In this document: positions 34,001 to 46,187 of the stretch, piece by piece
Layout of the letters: each line of letters begins with the position of its first letter
How positions within the stretch are numbered: position 1 is the first letter of the stretch
DNA from: Bradysia coprophila
Lineage: Eukaryota > Arthropoda > Insecta > Diptera > Sciaridae
Assembly: GCF_014529535.1 (NCBI RefSeq)
Contig: NW_023504022.1
Coordinates: 4,150,986 to 4,214,985, forward strand
DNA: 64,000 nucleotides
Direction of reading: 5' to 3'
Made by a program: the position numbers and the translations under genes
The notes under the pieces: generated by a model
The model's input: the letters and a program-made list of their open reading frames with translations, nothing else
Database searches by the model: none
What the model was told of the DNA's origin: nothing

Positions 34001-34625
34001 ATGGTTCACTAAAAATAGACAGATTTACGAAAATCTGTCTATTTTGGATGAATTTTGGTGGCTCAAGGTATGGTTCACTAAAAATAGACAGATTTACGAA
34101 AATCTGTCTATTTTGGATGAATTCTGGTGGCTCAAGGTATGGTTCACTAAAAATAGACAGATTTACGAAAATCTGTCTATTTTGGATGAATTTTGGTGGC
34201 TCAAGGTATGGTTCACTAAAAATAGACAGATTTACGAAAATCTGTCTATTTTGGATGAATTTTGGTGGCTCAAGGTATGGTTCACTAAAAATAGACAGAT
34301 TTACGAAAATCTGTCTATTTTGGATGAATTTTGGGTGGCTCAAGGTATGGTTCACTAAAAATAGACAGATTTACGAAAATCTGTCTATTTTGGATGAATT
34401 CTGGTGGCTCAAGGTATGGTTCACTAAAAATAGACAGATTTACGAAAATCTGTCTATTTTGGATGAATTTTGGTGGCTCAAGGTATGGTTCACTAAAAAT
34501 AGACAGATTTACGAAAATCTGTCTATTTTGGATGAATTTTGGTGGCTCAAGGTATGGTTCACTAAAAATAGACAGATTTACGAAAATCTGTCTATTTTGG
34601 ATGAATTTTGGTGGCTTAAGGATTT
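31013..34625. repeat. 69-bp hairpin satellite, ~50 units
   Basis: The unit is 69 bp. It contains GGATGAATTTTGGTGGCTCA, then AGGTATGGTTCACT, then a hairpin of AAAATAGACAGATTT, loop ACG and AAATCTGTCTATTTT. Units differ at a few positions (TTT/TCT, GGTATGG/GGGATGG, CACT/CACG). The left edge (about 31050-31130) carries one unit in inverted orientation. Units with an extra G (TTTTGGGTGGC) occur near 32328, 32605, 32882 and 34332, giving a 277-bp spacing twice. Because 69 is a multiple of 3, several frames on both strands stay open for hundreds of codons without being genes. Confidence 0.97.
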
Positions 34626-34720
34626 TCAGACAGATTAGAAAGATTTTCGTTTATCTACGGACTTAAAATTTTCAAAGTTATTATTTTGTGAAGTTAGCTT
34701 CTTTCATTGTTCGTTTTGCT

Positions 34721-34953
34721 CAAGGTTCTGAAAGAACAGGTTAAGACACCCACGAAGGCGGGTGACACCGAAATCGCAGTACAGATTGTGTGCGAAATAA
34801 ACTTGAAGAAAATGTTTTTTAGGAAAATTCGGAATTTTGTTTTTGTTACGTTGCCTTTTTCATATAAACTTCGTAGCCGCTGAACTCAATTTGTGTGTCA
34901 CCGCCTTCGTGATCAACTCAAAGTTGTCTTAACCTGGTTCTTTCAGAACCTTG
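34721..34953. mobile_element. hAT-like MITE, CAAGGTTCTGAAAGAACAGG ends
   Basis: 233 bp. The ends CAAGGTTCTGAAAGAAC and GTTCTTTCAGAACCTTG are inverted, and the flanks are a perfect 8-bp repeat GTTTTGCT (34713-34720, 34954-34961). Inner GAAGGCGGGTGACA and TGTCACCGCCTTC also pair. CAAGG with 8-bp duplication fits hAT. Related copies at 46188-46631. Confidence 0.9.
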
Positions 34954-34961
34954 GTTTTGCT

Positions 34962-36466
34962 CTGTACGGTCAGGTCAGTTGTCAAATTTTAGCGGGTATA
35001 ATTCGAAAATAAATTTTCATGATTAGCCGAAATGTTTTAATGAAAAAAATGATTGTGGCCGAATTATTGAGGAACTGCCTCTTATTATTGATGTCTCTTT
35101 AGTGCAATGCCGTTAGTGACTATTTTATATTCTTAACAGTTTTTCTGTGGTGCTTTACGATACTTACAACTTACCTCGCGCTTTGAAACCATGCAAGGTT
35201 TTCTTCCCTTGACGTCCAACCGAAACACAAACAAATTCGTATTTGTTTTGGTATTCGCAATAAGTACATTTGCTACTTTTTTGTCAATCGCTTGTCGTTC
35301 GCTCATTTCATTGTCATTCGCTCATATTTCATTGTCGTTAGCTCATATTAGCCGGTCGTTCGCCCTTCGTAATTTTGAGTGACTAAAATTTTTCTTCATA
35401 GATACATTTCCGTTCCGAAGCAGTAAAATCAACCACCCCTAAATACCTAGTATTAGAGTATGCTACAAGATGCATTAATTTGCTACATTGTAAGTTCCAG
35501 TAATCGAGACAATACTTTGCCCAGCTCGCTGGGAATTATCATCGGGCAAGAAATAACTTTATAATTTTCGACGAAAGTTTCACCATCTGCATGATTTGCA
35601 TAGTGAAGTTCTTAAAGGGATGGGAAACCTAGATTTGTGACACAGGCACATGAGCGGACGGATAGACGTACAAACAGATGAAGTGTCCACAATAGGAATT
35701 TTTCCTAAAAGAAAAAAGCCCAAAAAAATATGTTTGTCGGTTCTTAACATTCCGACTTCAAAACAATAACATTTCATGTCGTGTTCACCATGTCGGCATA
35801 TTATTCTTTTCGGTAGTATTGGTGACATGACAGCAAAACTCCATTTTGAAATTTCCATCGACTAAAAACACATATGATTGCACGGAACAATTTAAAAAAA
35901 ATTTACCAATTGTTTTCTATCGAATTCGGCAATTATTGCAATTAGCGGTGTTAATTCAGTGAATTCGACATTAGTGTAATGTTTGCAAATCGGTTTCATT
36001 GACGGTTTCCCGATATAAAAACAAGATCGTGGGCGTGTAAAAGTAGAGAGAAAAAAAAAGTTTTTCCGAATTTCGTTTATTATTTTAACGCTGCGGGATT
36101 CTGTTTTGAAGAATGGTAAAATATACCTGAGCATCGAATTCTACCGGTTTGTTCGAAAGGACCTTAAATTCAGTGTCAAAATGTTCGTCTGAAACAAATC
36201 CTCGCCAATGTTGATGGCTTTTGTTGTATTTTGGGTACGTGCACCCGTCTAAAGAAAAAAGTTCGTGCAAAACAAATCATTCGAGCTGGCTGAGCCCACA
36301 ATAAAAGTCCACTTTGTGCATCGACTGAGAATTCGAGTTGTTCGCCAACCGTAATCTTCCAAAAGCTGAACAAACTGATCGACTGACGTCTTTAACACAG
36401 TCCACATCCGTCTTCCTTTAAACTTTCGGCTTAACATTTTGATTAGTATACTACGTTGAGGTGAAC
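34962..36466. other. Region upstream of dsh; possible divergent coding fragment
   Basis: About 35640-35760 repeats the GATGAAGTGTCCACAATAGG module seen at 4770. On the minus strand a pyrimidine-AG at 36250 opens a 122-bp frame (GCTYPKYNKSHQHWRGF onward) closing at CAG|GTATAT (36127). A short ORF beginning MLSRKFKGRRMW starts near 36440, 27 bp from the dsh ATG. These could be exons of a divergent gene, but I cannot link them by consistent splicing and do not recognise them. Confidence 0.25.
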
Positions 36467-39400
36467 ATGGATGAAAATAAATTATCGGGCGAAACAAAAG
36501 TTATTTATCACATCGATGATGAAACGACACCGTATTTGGTTAAAATACCATTGCCATCGTCTCAAGTTACGCTGAAGGATTTCAAAATGGTTTTAAACAA
36601 ACAGAACAGCAACTACAAATACTTCTTCAAATCTATGGACGCTGATTTTGGGTGAGTTTGAGTTACACTAAAATTGTGGAAGGTGCGAGAAATATGATAA
36701 TGTTTGCAGCAACAAAAGTGCGCACTTTATAACGATCAGTGCGGGTAATTTACATATTTTCGGAAGATGAGAGCAGTTTGACTTAATGGATAAAATTCTC
36801 AGTAACACTCGCACTTCAACCGATTGTCTCATTTCAAAAAACCATAAAATCGAATTTTGCCCCTTATGTGGTCCCGCAACAGTTTATTGAACCTTCAGAT
36901 GTCCAATTTATTTCTGTTTGCACTTCAGATCATGTTCAGGACACAAATTCTCAACAATTTGACAATTCGTAACTTGACAGTGTTGTCACCTTAATGCTAA
37001 GAGTGGTCCATACGATTTGTAACTTTTAATGTGACAACTGTGAAGTTACGAATTCTTAAATTCATGAGAATCGGCGTCCAGGTCTTGGATATTTCGATTC
37101 ACTTGGCTTTCAAGCATGCGAGAGAATGCAACAAGATAGTGCCAATTTTTGTGTTGACCATTTTTGTGCTATCACAAAATTTTTGAAATTCGTTCAGTTT
37201 TTCATCCAAGATCTCAACTCAATTTAAATTTACAGAACCAAATTATAGGCGGCAACTGCATTCGCCCTTCAATAAATTGTATTAGGAAGGTGCTTGGTTT
37301 GCCATAGAAAGATAAAAAATGAGTTCAGAAAAGGAGACAACATCAGAGATGGTCATTATTCTTCATGGTTCTAGTGCAGATTTGCCTGCTTTAATTGACT
37401 TTCCTGTGAGTGACATGAAAGTCGTCGGATTATTCACCAAATCAACTTTCAAATTGAGTGACAGATTTTCCTGAACCCCATAAGAAAGTGACAGCACTCG
37501 AATACATGCACAAGTAGAAAATTCCATAAGAAAATGTTAGTCGACTTTCACGTTTCTTTATGGTTAACCATAAAGAAACATGAAAATCGACTAACGTCAA
37601 AATTTTCTACGTGATGATACGTCAAATGAAAGATATTTACAATACCGGTCGACAAAAAAAAAGTTTATAGAAATCGGATCACCGACTCGTGAGTTAGAGC
37701 CCTTGGTACATGGCGGCAAGCAGTTTTTGCTTGTAGGGCAGCCAAATTTGAACGGATTTCGAATACGTTCGCTTTATTAGATAGGTATTGAACGTTAGGG
37801 CGTATCGAATTTTGAGAATTTTAAGGGTCGCGATAGCCTGTGTGCGGAAAACGTAGATCATTGAAAACTAAGTCCAGGCATATGGTTGATGGATCCGAAG
37901 ATGCCCGGGAAGAAGTCCCACCGGACGACTTTAACTTTCAAATGGTCATAACTCGGAAAGTTAAGAGTATTTTTGAAAACAATGTTCTAGCAGGATGTAG
38001 AGCGGTAAAAACTCTACAAAACTGCTAAAGAAACCGATGGTCCAAAAGGTGTGTCTGTCGAGGTTTTCTAACAGCGAAAGTTCGACATTTTGGTTTTTGA
38101 CTTTTATTTCCTAAGAGACAAATTATTAACTTTAGCTTTTGGCATGAGGTTGTAGAGGAGGTCGAGTACTACCTGTACACTAGGCATTGTCCCGATCGGC
38201 GATCCATCCGAAACCACTTTTTCAACATTTTTGAATGGACTTTTTAAGTGTACCCACGTCGCCCACGAAGCCAGTGCAGACAATGTAACCGGTGTTGCTG
38301 AGTCGAGGTAACCTTGGCCAGTAAGTGCACATAATATTCCATAACAGTAGCTGAACTCTTTTACAAAATATTTAAGAATTCGGTGTAGCACATTTTGTAC
38401 TACAAAATCTGAGAAAGTGAAATTTGTTAGAAAAGCAACAAATAATCGTTTTAATTAGTTATTTGACCCACGAACAGTAGTAAGAAGTCGATCTCGTTGC
38501 AAATACACATTTTTCGATATTTTTACAAAAGGTTGAACTTCGTGGTATACCGTGTCAATATAATGTACTACATCGAGATCCCAAATATTTTGTAAAAGAG
38601 TTCAGCTACTGTTATGGAATATTATGTGCACTCACTGGCCAAGGTTGCCTCGACTCAGCAACACCGGTTACAGTGTCTGCACTGGCTTCGTGGGCGACGT
38701 GGGTACACTTAAAAAGTTCATTCATTAATGTTGAAAAAGTGGTTTCGGATGGATCGCCGACCGGGACAATGCCTAGTGTACTGGTAGTACTCAACCTCAT
38801 CTACAACCTCATGCCAAAAGCTAAACTTAATAATTTGTCTCTCAGGAAATAAAAGTCAAAAACGAAAATGTCGAACTTTCGATGTTAGAAAACCTCGACA
38901 GACACACCTTTTGGACCATCGGTTTCTTTGGCAGTTTTGTAGAGTTTTTAACGCTCTACATCCTGCTAGAACATTGTTTTCAGAAATACTCTCAACTTTC
39001 CGAGTTATGACCATTTGAAAGTTAAAGTCGTCCGGGGGGACTTCTTCCCGGGCACCTTCGGATCCATCAACCATATGCCTGGAATTAGTTTTCAATGATC
39101 TACGTTTTCCGCACACAGGCTATCGCGGCCCTTAAAATTCTAAAAATTCGATACGCCCTATTGAACGTACCAATCAGGGAAAAAAAAAGTTTATGACATT
39201 CGGTTCACCAAAGCGTGAGCTAGGTCTCTTGGAGTGAGCTCATATCCGGCTAATCGGCTGTAAAGTGGAGTATTTTGTCAATATCTCGAGTAAACTTTGA
39301 CCGAATTCTATGAATTTTTTTTTGTTTCAAATGTATAATAAATGTGAAGCGTCAGTACTATTTCCGGTCTCCTAACAAAATGGCTGCCGGCGGCCATATT

Positions 39401-42400
39401 GGATTTTAGTAAAAGTGAAATATCTTGGGAAAAATGGTACTTAGACAATTTCTGCTAACAGAGAAGTAATTGGTTTTGTGTGTGGGGTTGGAGGCATCCC
39501 ATATGTGGACATATATATATATATATCTATATATCTATATACAACTATATTTAGGTATACATAGGCATATATAGCTATTGTGAGCTATATAATGGCATAT
39601 TTATCCGTAAAGTCATCATTTATAGTAAAATATAGGTAAATATGGCGCTATATAGCGACTCATATAGGAATTTATTAAATTTGTCGTACGGGGCTGTCGA
39701 CATTGCCTCCGGCAATTTCTTTATGCATGATAACAAGGCAAAGAATGGGCAATGTAGGTGATTTTAGGGCTCATGGCTTTTCAGCAGAGAAGAGAATGAA
39801 GGGAGAGAGATGATGAGTTTCACATTAAAGGCTTTTGATACGCATGGGTGTTTCGTACGGGTCGGCGTTAGCTATGTTTACAATTAACTATAACATGTGC
39901 TGACGATATTGCAGAGGTATTTCAAATCGACTGTCGTCTTCTTCTGTAACTCTTATTGGTAAAACTTCCAATGGTTCCATAAAGTGTATGAGGTCTCTCA
40001 ACATTTATTAAGCCGCTTTAACAACAGTGATGGGTCTTAGATAGATAAATTTGAGTTTTGGTAGGCTGCTTCCATTGAGAAGCACGAACCCATTTCCAAG
40101 ATCCTTTGTTCTCTACTCCATTCCCTTACTACTTCTATCAGGGAAATTTGAGGCCCATCTAATGATCCTCATCTCATAATATCCAAAGGTACGAAACCTG
40201 AGATTGGTATAAAGTGTACAATTCCTTAGTAAGGATATGCACACCACAAGAACAAATAGAGTAAATGGACCGATCTAATTCTGTGGAGATGATCGTTAAG
40301 CTTGCAGTGGTTCGTGATCGCAACAACAACTCGCCTTATTTTCGCTCTCGTAAGTTGATGAATCTTAGCTGACTGAACTACATTTTCACTTTCCTCCCGA
40401 TGCTCAGCACTTGTTTTCCAGTCTTTGTAATGTACCTTAACCTTTCACTCATCATCATTTACCTTACGTTCAACCGTCCTCGATTCGTCTCCTTCTCTGT
40501 TCGCTCGGTCCTGTCCGCATTTCTCCATTATTCTTCTGGTAAATATTTGTCCAACCATTTTGCTCGTCTGAATCCTTACTCATTTCCTCACCGAGTTGGT
40601 TCTGACTCTTCACAAACACGTCTTTTAAACGAACAAGAATTTTTGGTTGACTGACTTAATGCGTACCCGCTGCCTTAATTTTACTTTACTAATTTGTCAA
40701 TTTCTATTGATTCCAGGGTCGTCAAAGAAGAAATTGCCGATGACTCCACAATTTTGCCTTGCTTTAATTTACGAGTTGTTTCTTGGGTGAGTTAATTTTA
40801 TTGCGATAATTTGAGTATACAATTCAGACGTTTCGTGATGCAATCAACCTTTTATGTGTCCAAAGTCACTTGCATGCTTTTTGTAAATTAAAGAAGAAAA
40901 AAAACGAAAAAGGTGGTCCCCAAAAAACACCAAATTCATTGAGAATCTGCTTCTGTACACTGACTTTAATCCCAATTTAAAATTCTATCAGCTCGTTACT
41001 GCCGATGGATCCAATCAGTCGGATAATTGTTCCGAAATGCCACACAGTGAAATAGAAAGTCGAGTGGGTAAGTTGAGAACTCGTTCGGTGTGTTAAACAT
41101 TTGCGCCATTTACATGTTTGCATCATCGTTACAGCCACCAATCTCCGGAAACCAATGCTAAACATGAATTCGAACATTATGAACATCCCGCCAAATCCGT
41201 TGACATATCAAAGTGCGTCTGTAATGTCCAGTGACTTAGACTCGACCAGTCTGTTCGAAACGGAAAGCGAAATCACATTAGATAGAGACATGACAGGTTG
41301 GTCATTTGTTCCATTACTTATGTGTTCGGTGTACCTCACCACTTGTTCTATTCTCGCCAACAGAATGCAGCAGTGTGCAACGATTACAAGTGCGAAAGAA
41401 ACCGCAAAGACGTAAGAAGCGCGCCCCAAGTATGAGTCGAACGTCCAGTTACAGTTCCATCACCGATTCGACCATGTCACTCAACATCATCACAGTTTCC
41501 ATCAACATGGAAGCGGTTAACTTTCTCGGAATTTCAATTGTCGGTCAATCGAACCGTGGCGGAGACGGTGGAATTTATGTGGGCAGCATAATGAAAGGCG
41601 GAGCTGTTGCTTTGGATGGACGAATTGAACCGGGCGACATGATTCTGCAGGTACGGAAATCTTGAGTTAAGTTGGGAAAAACGTTAGACACTTACACGGA
41701 TCGCTTTTTCGCTGTTTCAGGTGAACGACGTAAATTTCGAGAATATGACGAACGATGAAGCGGTTCGCGTTCTTCGAGAGGTCGTATCGAAGCCGGGACC
41801 GATAAAGCTAGTTGTTGCCAAATGCTGGGACCCAAATCCAAAGGGCTATTTCACAATTCCTCGAACCGAACCGGTTCGACCGATTGATCCGGGCGCTTGG
41901 GTCGCACACACACAGGCATTAACGTCACACAATCACGAAAACATGTGCCAAGAAATTCAAGAGCCTACACGCGAGCGCCTCGATCGCAATAATTTGGAAG
42001 AGATTGTCAAAGCAATGACCAAACCGGACAGTGGATTAGACATTCGTGATCGTATGTGGCTGAAAATAACCGTTCCCAATGCATTTATCGGCTCGGATGC
42101 GGTGAATTGGGTGCTGGAAAATGTGGATGGAGTCAGTGATCGGCGAGAGGCTAGACGCATCGTTTCATCAATGTTACGTGCGAATTTAATAAGACACACC
42201 GTCAACAAGCTTACCTTTTCGGAGCACAGCTACTATGTGTTGGGCGACGGTAAAAATAAATGTAAGCGCAACGGCTCATCAAGCCTTTTGTCATTCTTGA
42301 CATCGGTCACTAACATTTGTTCGTTTCCAATTGCAGCAGGTAGATCGACAATTAGTCTGGGCGGAGATACGGACAGTATTGCTAGTGATATAGCTCCATT

Positions 42401-43508
42401 ACCAAATCCTCCAGTCTACATGCCATATTCGGGGACTTACAATCCCAGCCATGGTTATCAACCGATTCAGTATGGATGCACCGATCGACATATATCGTCA
42501 GGTAAGCAGAAATTTGAATATATTCCTTCCGATAATGGAAAGCCTACGTTTGAGTGACTTTCGTGGTGCGACAGTCTGCCCACAAATGAATGCATGTGAG
42601 ATAATGTCGATCTGTTAACCATCATCTTGAGTCCAGAGTGTCTTGTTGCCCTTTCCAACCCTTTTTAATCGAACGGTAACACATTGTCTTCGTAAATATT
42701 TGTCACCTGAGACGAAATATCGCGGCCCTATAGAGTGCAGCCTAGTCACTTTACATCCAATAAACATCAAATTTTTGTCCAAATCCAGACATTGGTGCCA
42801 TATGACGAAAGAAATTTAAAAACAAAATTTTGATTGGAAGACCTGTCGCGCCGGACGAGTCAAACATTCGAAAATTTGACTGGTCAGGTACAACATACCT
42901 TGGGAAAAAATATTTTTAAATTTCATTCTTCACATGGCACCAAAGTCTGGATTTGGACACCAGTCTCTGCTTTGTCAGCTGACTGAAATACAAATTCTCG
43001 GCCTGTGCATTGGTTTTAAAGTGTAACATTTTGTTATTATATGGCGAGTAGTGTGACTGTTTGTGTGCACACAATTTTGTCTGTAAAGTAATCCCTAGTC
43101 CAGATCTGACAAAGCCTTTCTATGAATTAATTTGCTTTGTTTTCGAAATTTTAGGCTCAAGCAGCTCTGATGTGTTGACCAGTAAAGATATTTCAGCATC
43201 ACAGAGTGATATTACATCGATAATACAACAGACTAATCACAGTGAGTAGAGAGGATACGAATCTGCATCCGGAAGATTGCGAAAATTTCTAATTTCTTGT
43301 TTGTTTTGCAGTGACTATAACGAATGGCTCAAACAAATCATCTGGTTCCTCAAATCGCGGCAATAACGACCAAGAAATATCGGGTACGCATTTTTAGTTT
43401 CATTTTCTCTCGCCTCTTTTATTCGTTTTGCTTCCAGCTTTCTTCTCGAATTTGTTTTTCATTTATTTTCGTTTCGATTTTGTTTCAGTTTTCAGTTACG
43501 TTTTATAG
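36467..43508 (+). CDS. dsh: Dishevelled, Wnt/planar-polarity adaptor
   Basis: Ten exons: 36467-36651, 40717-40786, 40992-41067, 41135-41296, 41364-41650, 41721-42261, 42337-42501, 43155-43241, 43312-43383, 43489-43508. All are GT-AG with matching phases; 554 aa. DIX domain ~9-87 (polymerises, binds Axin); basic/Ser stretch [10 protein letters not shown] 175-184; PDZ ~204-292 with the FLGISI carboxylate loop (Frizzled contact); DEP ~355-434; tail with [20 protein letters not shown]. The last exon encodes VFSYVL, matching the end of fly Dsh (FNYVL). Cytoplasmic/cortical, relaying Frizzled signals to both Wnt branches. Oddities: DIX reads CFNLRVVSW where CFNGRVVSW is usual; exons 8 and 9 are phase 1-1 and skippable; exon 7 has a CAGCAG tandem acceptor. 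Intron 1 (4.1 kb) is filled by repeats. No canonical poly(A) signal seen nearby. The start is the ATG right before DIX. Confidence 0.97.
37612..39879. mobile_element. Family A repeat, copy A2 (left-truncated), in dsh intron 1
   Basis: Starts inside the family at GATACGTCAAATGAAAG and ends GTTTCGTACGGGTCGGCGTT then AGCTATGTTT. It is split by the foldback element at 37796-39160. It lacks the ACCCGTACGAAGTAC end. Non-coding, wholly intronic. Confidence 0.7.
37796..39160. mobile_element. 1.37-kb foldback hAT-like element E1 in dsh intron 1
   Basis: The ends TAGGGCGTATCGAATTTTGA and its near complement are flanked by a perfect 8-bp duplication TTGAACGT (37788-37795, 39161-39168) inside a family A repeat. 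Arms of about 575 bp (37796-38370 and 38586-39160) pair with high identity around a ~215-bp unique loop. TAGGG plus 8 bp suits hAT. Small ORFs in the arms are mirrored copies and not genes. Confidence 0.9.
42777..42958. repeat. 182-bp inverted-repeat MITE in dsh intron 7
   Basis: GTCCAAATCCAGACATTGGT on the left pairs with ACCAAAGTCTGGATTTGGAC on the right; the pairing continues for about 45 bp per arm. Confidence 0.8.
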
Positions 43509-44192
43509 AGTACAGGGTCTACTCGACGACAATGGCTGCTAAATTTTCTTTTCGTTTTTTTTTTGTTCGTTAATCCATCCATCGGACGTCTAAGTATGAG
43601 AGTTACTAAAACGGTTAGTCATTGGTGTCGATAATGACAAAAATAAGCGATTAGCCTCAAATAGCATTATTTACAGAAAAATCTATTTTTTAACAAATGA
43701 AGTAATAGATCTCGTGTCAAACAAACGAAGTAACAGAACAAAGTAACGAATATATCGCGACTTGTTTGCCATTTTGAATAATTTAGGAGAGTCAGGGTTT
43801 GATAGTGATCGGAATATCAAAATAATCTATGGTGTTAGTAGACGACAAATTAGTTGCGAATTCCCGGTATAGCCAGTCCGGCACTGTAGATTGATCATTT
43901 TGTGCCAACTATCAAATCGGATGCGCATTGGAAAATATGATCCTTTCTTTGATGTGAAATTTACCAGACATTTGCTACCGACAACAACGACAAAGATAAG
44001 CAATGAAGTCAGGCATACCGTTTCTTGTATAGCCTACGCCTCTTTCTAAAATGTTGAGACGAAAATGTTGAGGACAATGGGTGTCCTAATGAAGGCAGAT
44101 GTGTCTTAGAAGTGTTAAACCTGAAAATACAGTTTTTATTCAATGATGATGTTCAAAGGTTAAGCTGGACGGTACGACCGACCTTTTAATCA
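43509..44192. other. Downstream of dsh, nothing recognised
   Basis: T-rich start, no AATAAA within the first 600 bp, no other gene. Confidence 0.5.
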
Positions 44193-45021
44193 TTTTTAGC
44201 CCCGTACGAAGTACAAAGGGGCTTATAGGATTACGATGCCGTGTGTAATTGATGGAATTCGAAGCAGACGGTAAGGGCAAAGTGTTTGCCTATGTTCATA
44301 GATGACGAATCTGCAATAAAAATTTTGTCTGTCCGTCTGTCCGTCTGTCACGTCGATATCTTGAGTAAATCAAATCCGATTTCAAAAAAAAAAATTCCCT
44401 GAAAGATAGTCGAAGTAGCGAGGCTAAGTTCGAAGATGGGCATATTCGGGTCGGCCCTTCGTGAGTTAGGGCCACCTAAGTGATTTAAGGTCTTTTGGTG
44501 ATATTTATGGCAAAATAAACGAATGTAAATGACACGGCAAATGATAGGTATTGTCAATACCAATCCAGGAAAAAAAAGTTTTTTAAAATCGGGTGAGTGG
44601 ACCGTGAGTTAGGGCCTTAGAAGTGAAATGCTACTAGGGCCCTATGTGTATTTCACATATAACTCGAGCAAATTTCATTCGTTTTTCGTAATTTTTGTTT
44701 CATTTGGAAGGTAATCAAAGGCCGAATAGAATGTTGTTGAAAAAAAATTAAATTTGGGTCCTCGGAAAAAATTTTAGGGCTATTTGAATTTTTTGTTTTA
44801 TTTGAAAGGAACGTCGTACGGGGCTTCGTAATTGCGCTATGCGCAATTTCTAAGATGTACACATTACATAATAATTTTACTTTAACTACTTTAACCGGCG
44901 CATAGGCTTACGGTCAAAGTAGGGTGACAGACGCATTAGGGTCACGTACGCAATAGATATACGGGTTTGTACGGGGCTCAGTCGCAGCAAACGCTCCGAC
45001 TGTTCTGATGGCTCGTTTTTT
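44193..45021. mobile_element. Family B repeat, copy B2
   Basis: Opens TTTTTAGCCCCGTACGAAGT and closes GACTGTTCTGATGGCTCGTT, the reverse of B1. It is shorter than B1, having one instead of three of the internal ~138-bp units. It carries TCTGTCCGTCTGTCCGTCTG and GAGGCTAAGTTCGAAGATGG. Confidence 0.75.
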
Positions 45022-46187
45022 ATTCCAATGGTCTCTTGGCACTAATGCCTTCAATTCGACACTAATTTGCGCCCTCTACGAAGCCCTCTAGACTGAGACG
45101 AACATCAGGCTAACCACACCCTGGTAGTGTCCGAAAGCAAAGATTGAGGAACAAAATGATTTTCAACACATTCCCTTGGAAGGGCTGACATTTGGAAATT
45201 TGGGAAAATGGTTGGATTCAGCCCATTCTAAGTTAATGCGACAAGTCTGCCATCTGTGGGCTATCAGTGTATTAGGGACTATTGAACTGAGCACAAATCT
45301 TCCATGCAATCTCCTATTTTCGAAGTTTTTAAGAAAAGTATTAGCAAACCGTAAATGCGTAGGTTTGTCTCAACGATGAAATATTCTCTCTCCGATGGAT
45401 TGGATACAAAAATTTTAACGTTCAAAAGCTAATGATAAAGAGATATCGAGTTTTTTTTAAATATTTTAGTTCACATTAAGTAAAGCAAATCAAAATAGAA
45501 AGAAAATCGTTTTTTTTCTCTTTTGTTTTTAAATTAATTAAAATTGATTTTTATCGAGAATTTTATTTATTTATTTCATTTTATTTACAACCCAATTTTT
45601 TGTATCAAAGAAAATTTTGTTTTTTAAGTTTCCCGCAAAGAATTTCTTTCTTTTTTTTTAATTTTTATTTTTTTATATAAATCTTCTTCAAATATAATAG
45701 AGCATTTATAGGACAACAAGCATACAAGAATCGTATTAAAGAAAAACACTTAAAAAAATGATATATTTGACACATTTAAAATAAAATAATTTTCTACTTT
45801 AATAATCTAACGTATAAGTGACGGATATACAATTCTGCAACATTCTCAATCCATCGTATAGTCGAGTATGCTTGAGGTGGGAAAAAACTTGCAATCAGCG
45901 TTTAAACACTTTTTAAGAACCTGATTATGATAATGTGAAGGTGGATGCAGCAATTACGTTTTCAGATATGTTTCGATGAATTTGACTGATGTAGTATCAA
46001 CTGACACTTCTCGGCCAGTGAAAATGTGTATTCGAAACAAGCCTATACTACACATGGCACACATGCATTGATACATTTTACCGTCTGAAAACCCGTACTT
46101 CCACATACGTAATAAACACATAATAAGCGAGCTAGCTCGATTGTTATGTTCACGTTTGACATTTTTAAGTTTGCAGCACGATTTTAC
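45022..46187. other. Intergenic, nothing recognised
   Basis: Low-complexity A/T-rich blocks around 45430-45800; no gene. Confidence 0.5.

Noticed and set aside
31013-34625. CRISPR-like array (regular repeats)
   Set aside because: Whole units repeat without unique spacers, there are no cas genes, and the context is eukaryotic.
31344-34666. Open frames of 193-585 codons on both strands across the satellite
   Set aside because: They result from a 69-bp unit without stops; they are open in several frames at once, lack unit-level codon bias and shift frame at each extra-G unit.
38104-38800. Paired ORFs with the same peptide ([14 protein letters not shown] / LSTTSTLG)
   Set aside because: They are the two arms of foldback E1 and show no recognisable transposase motif.
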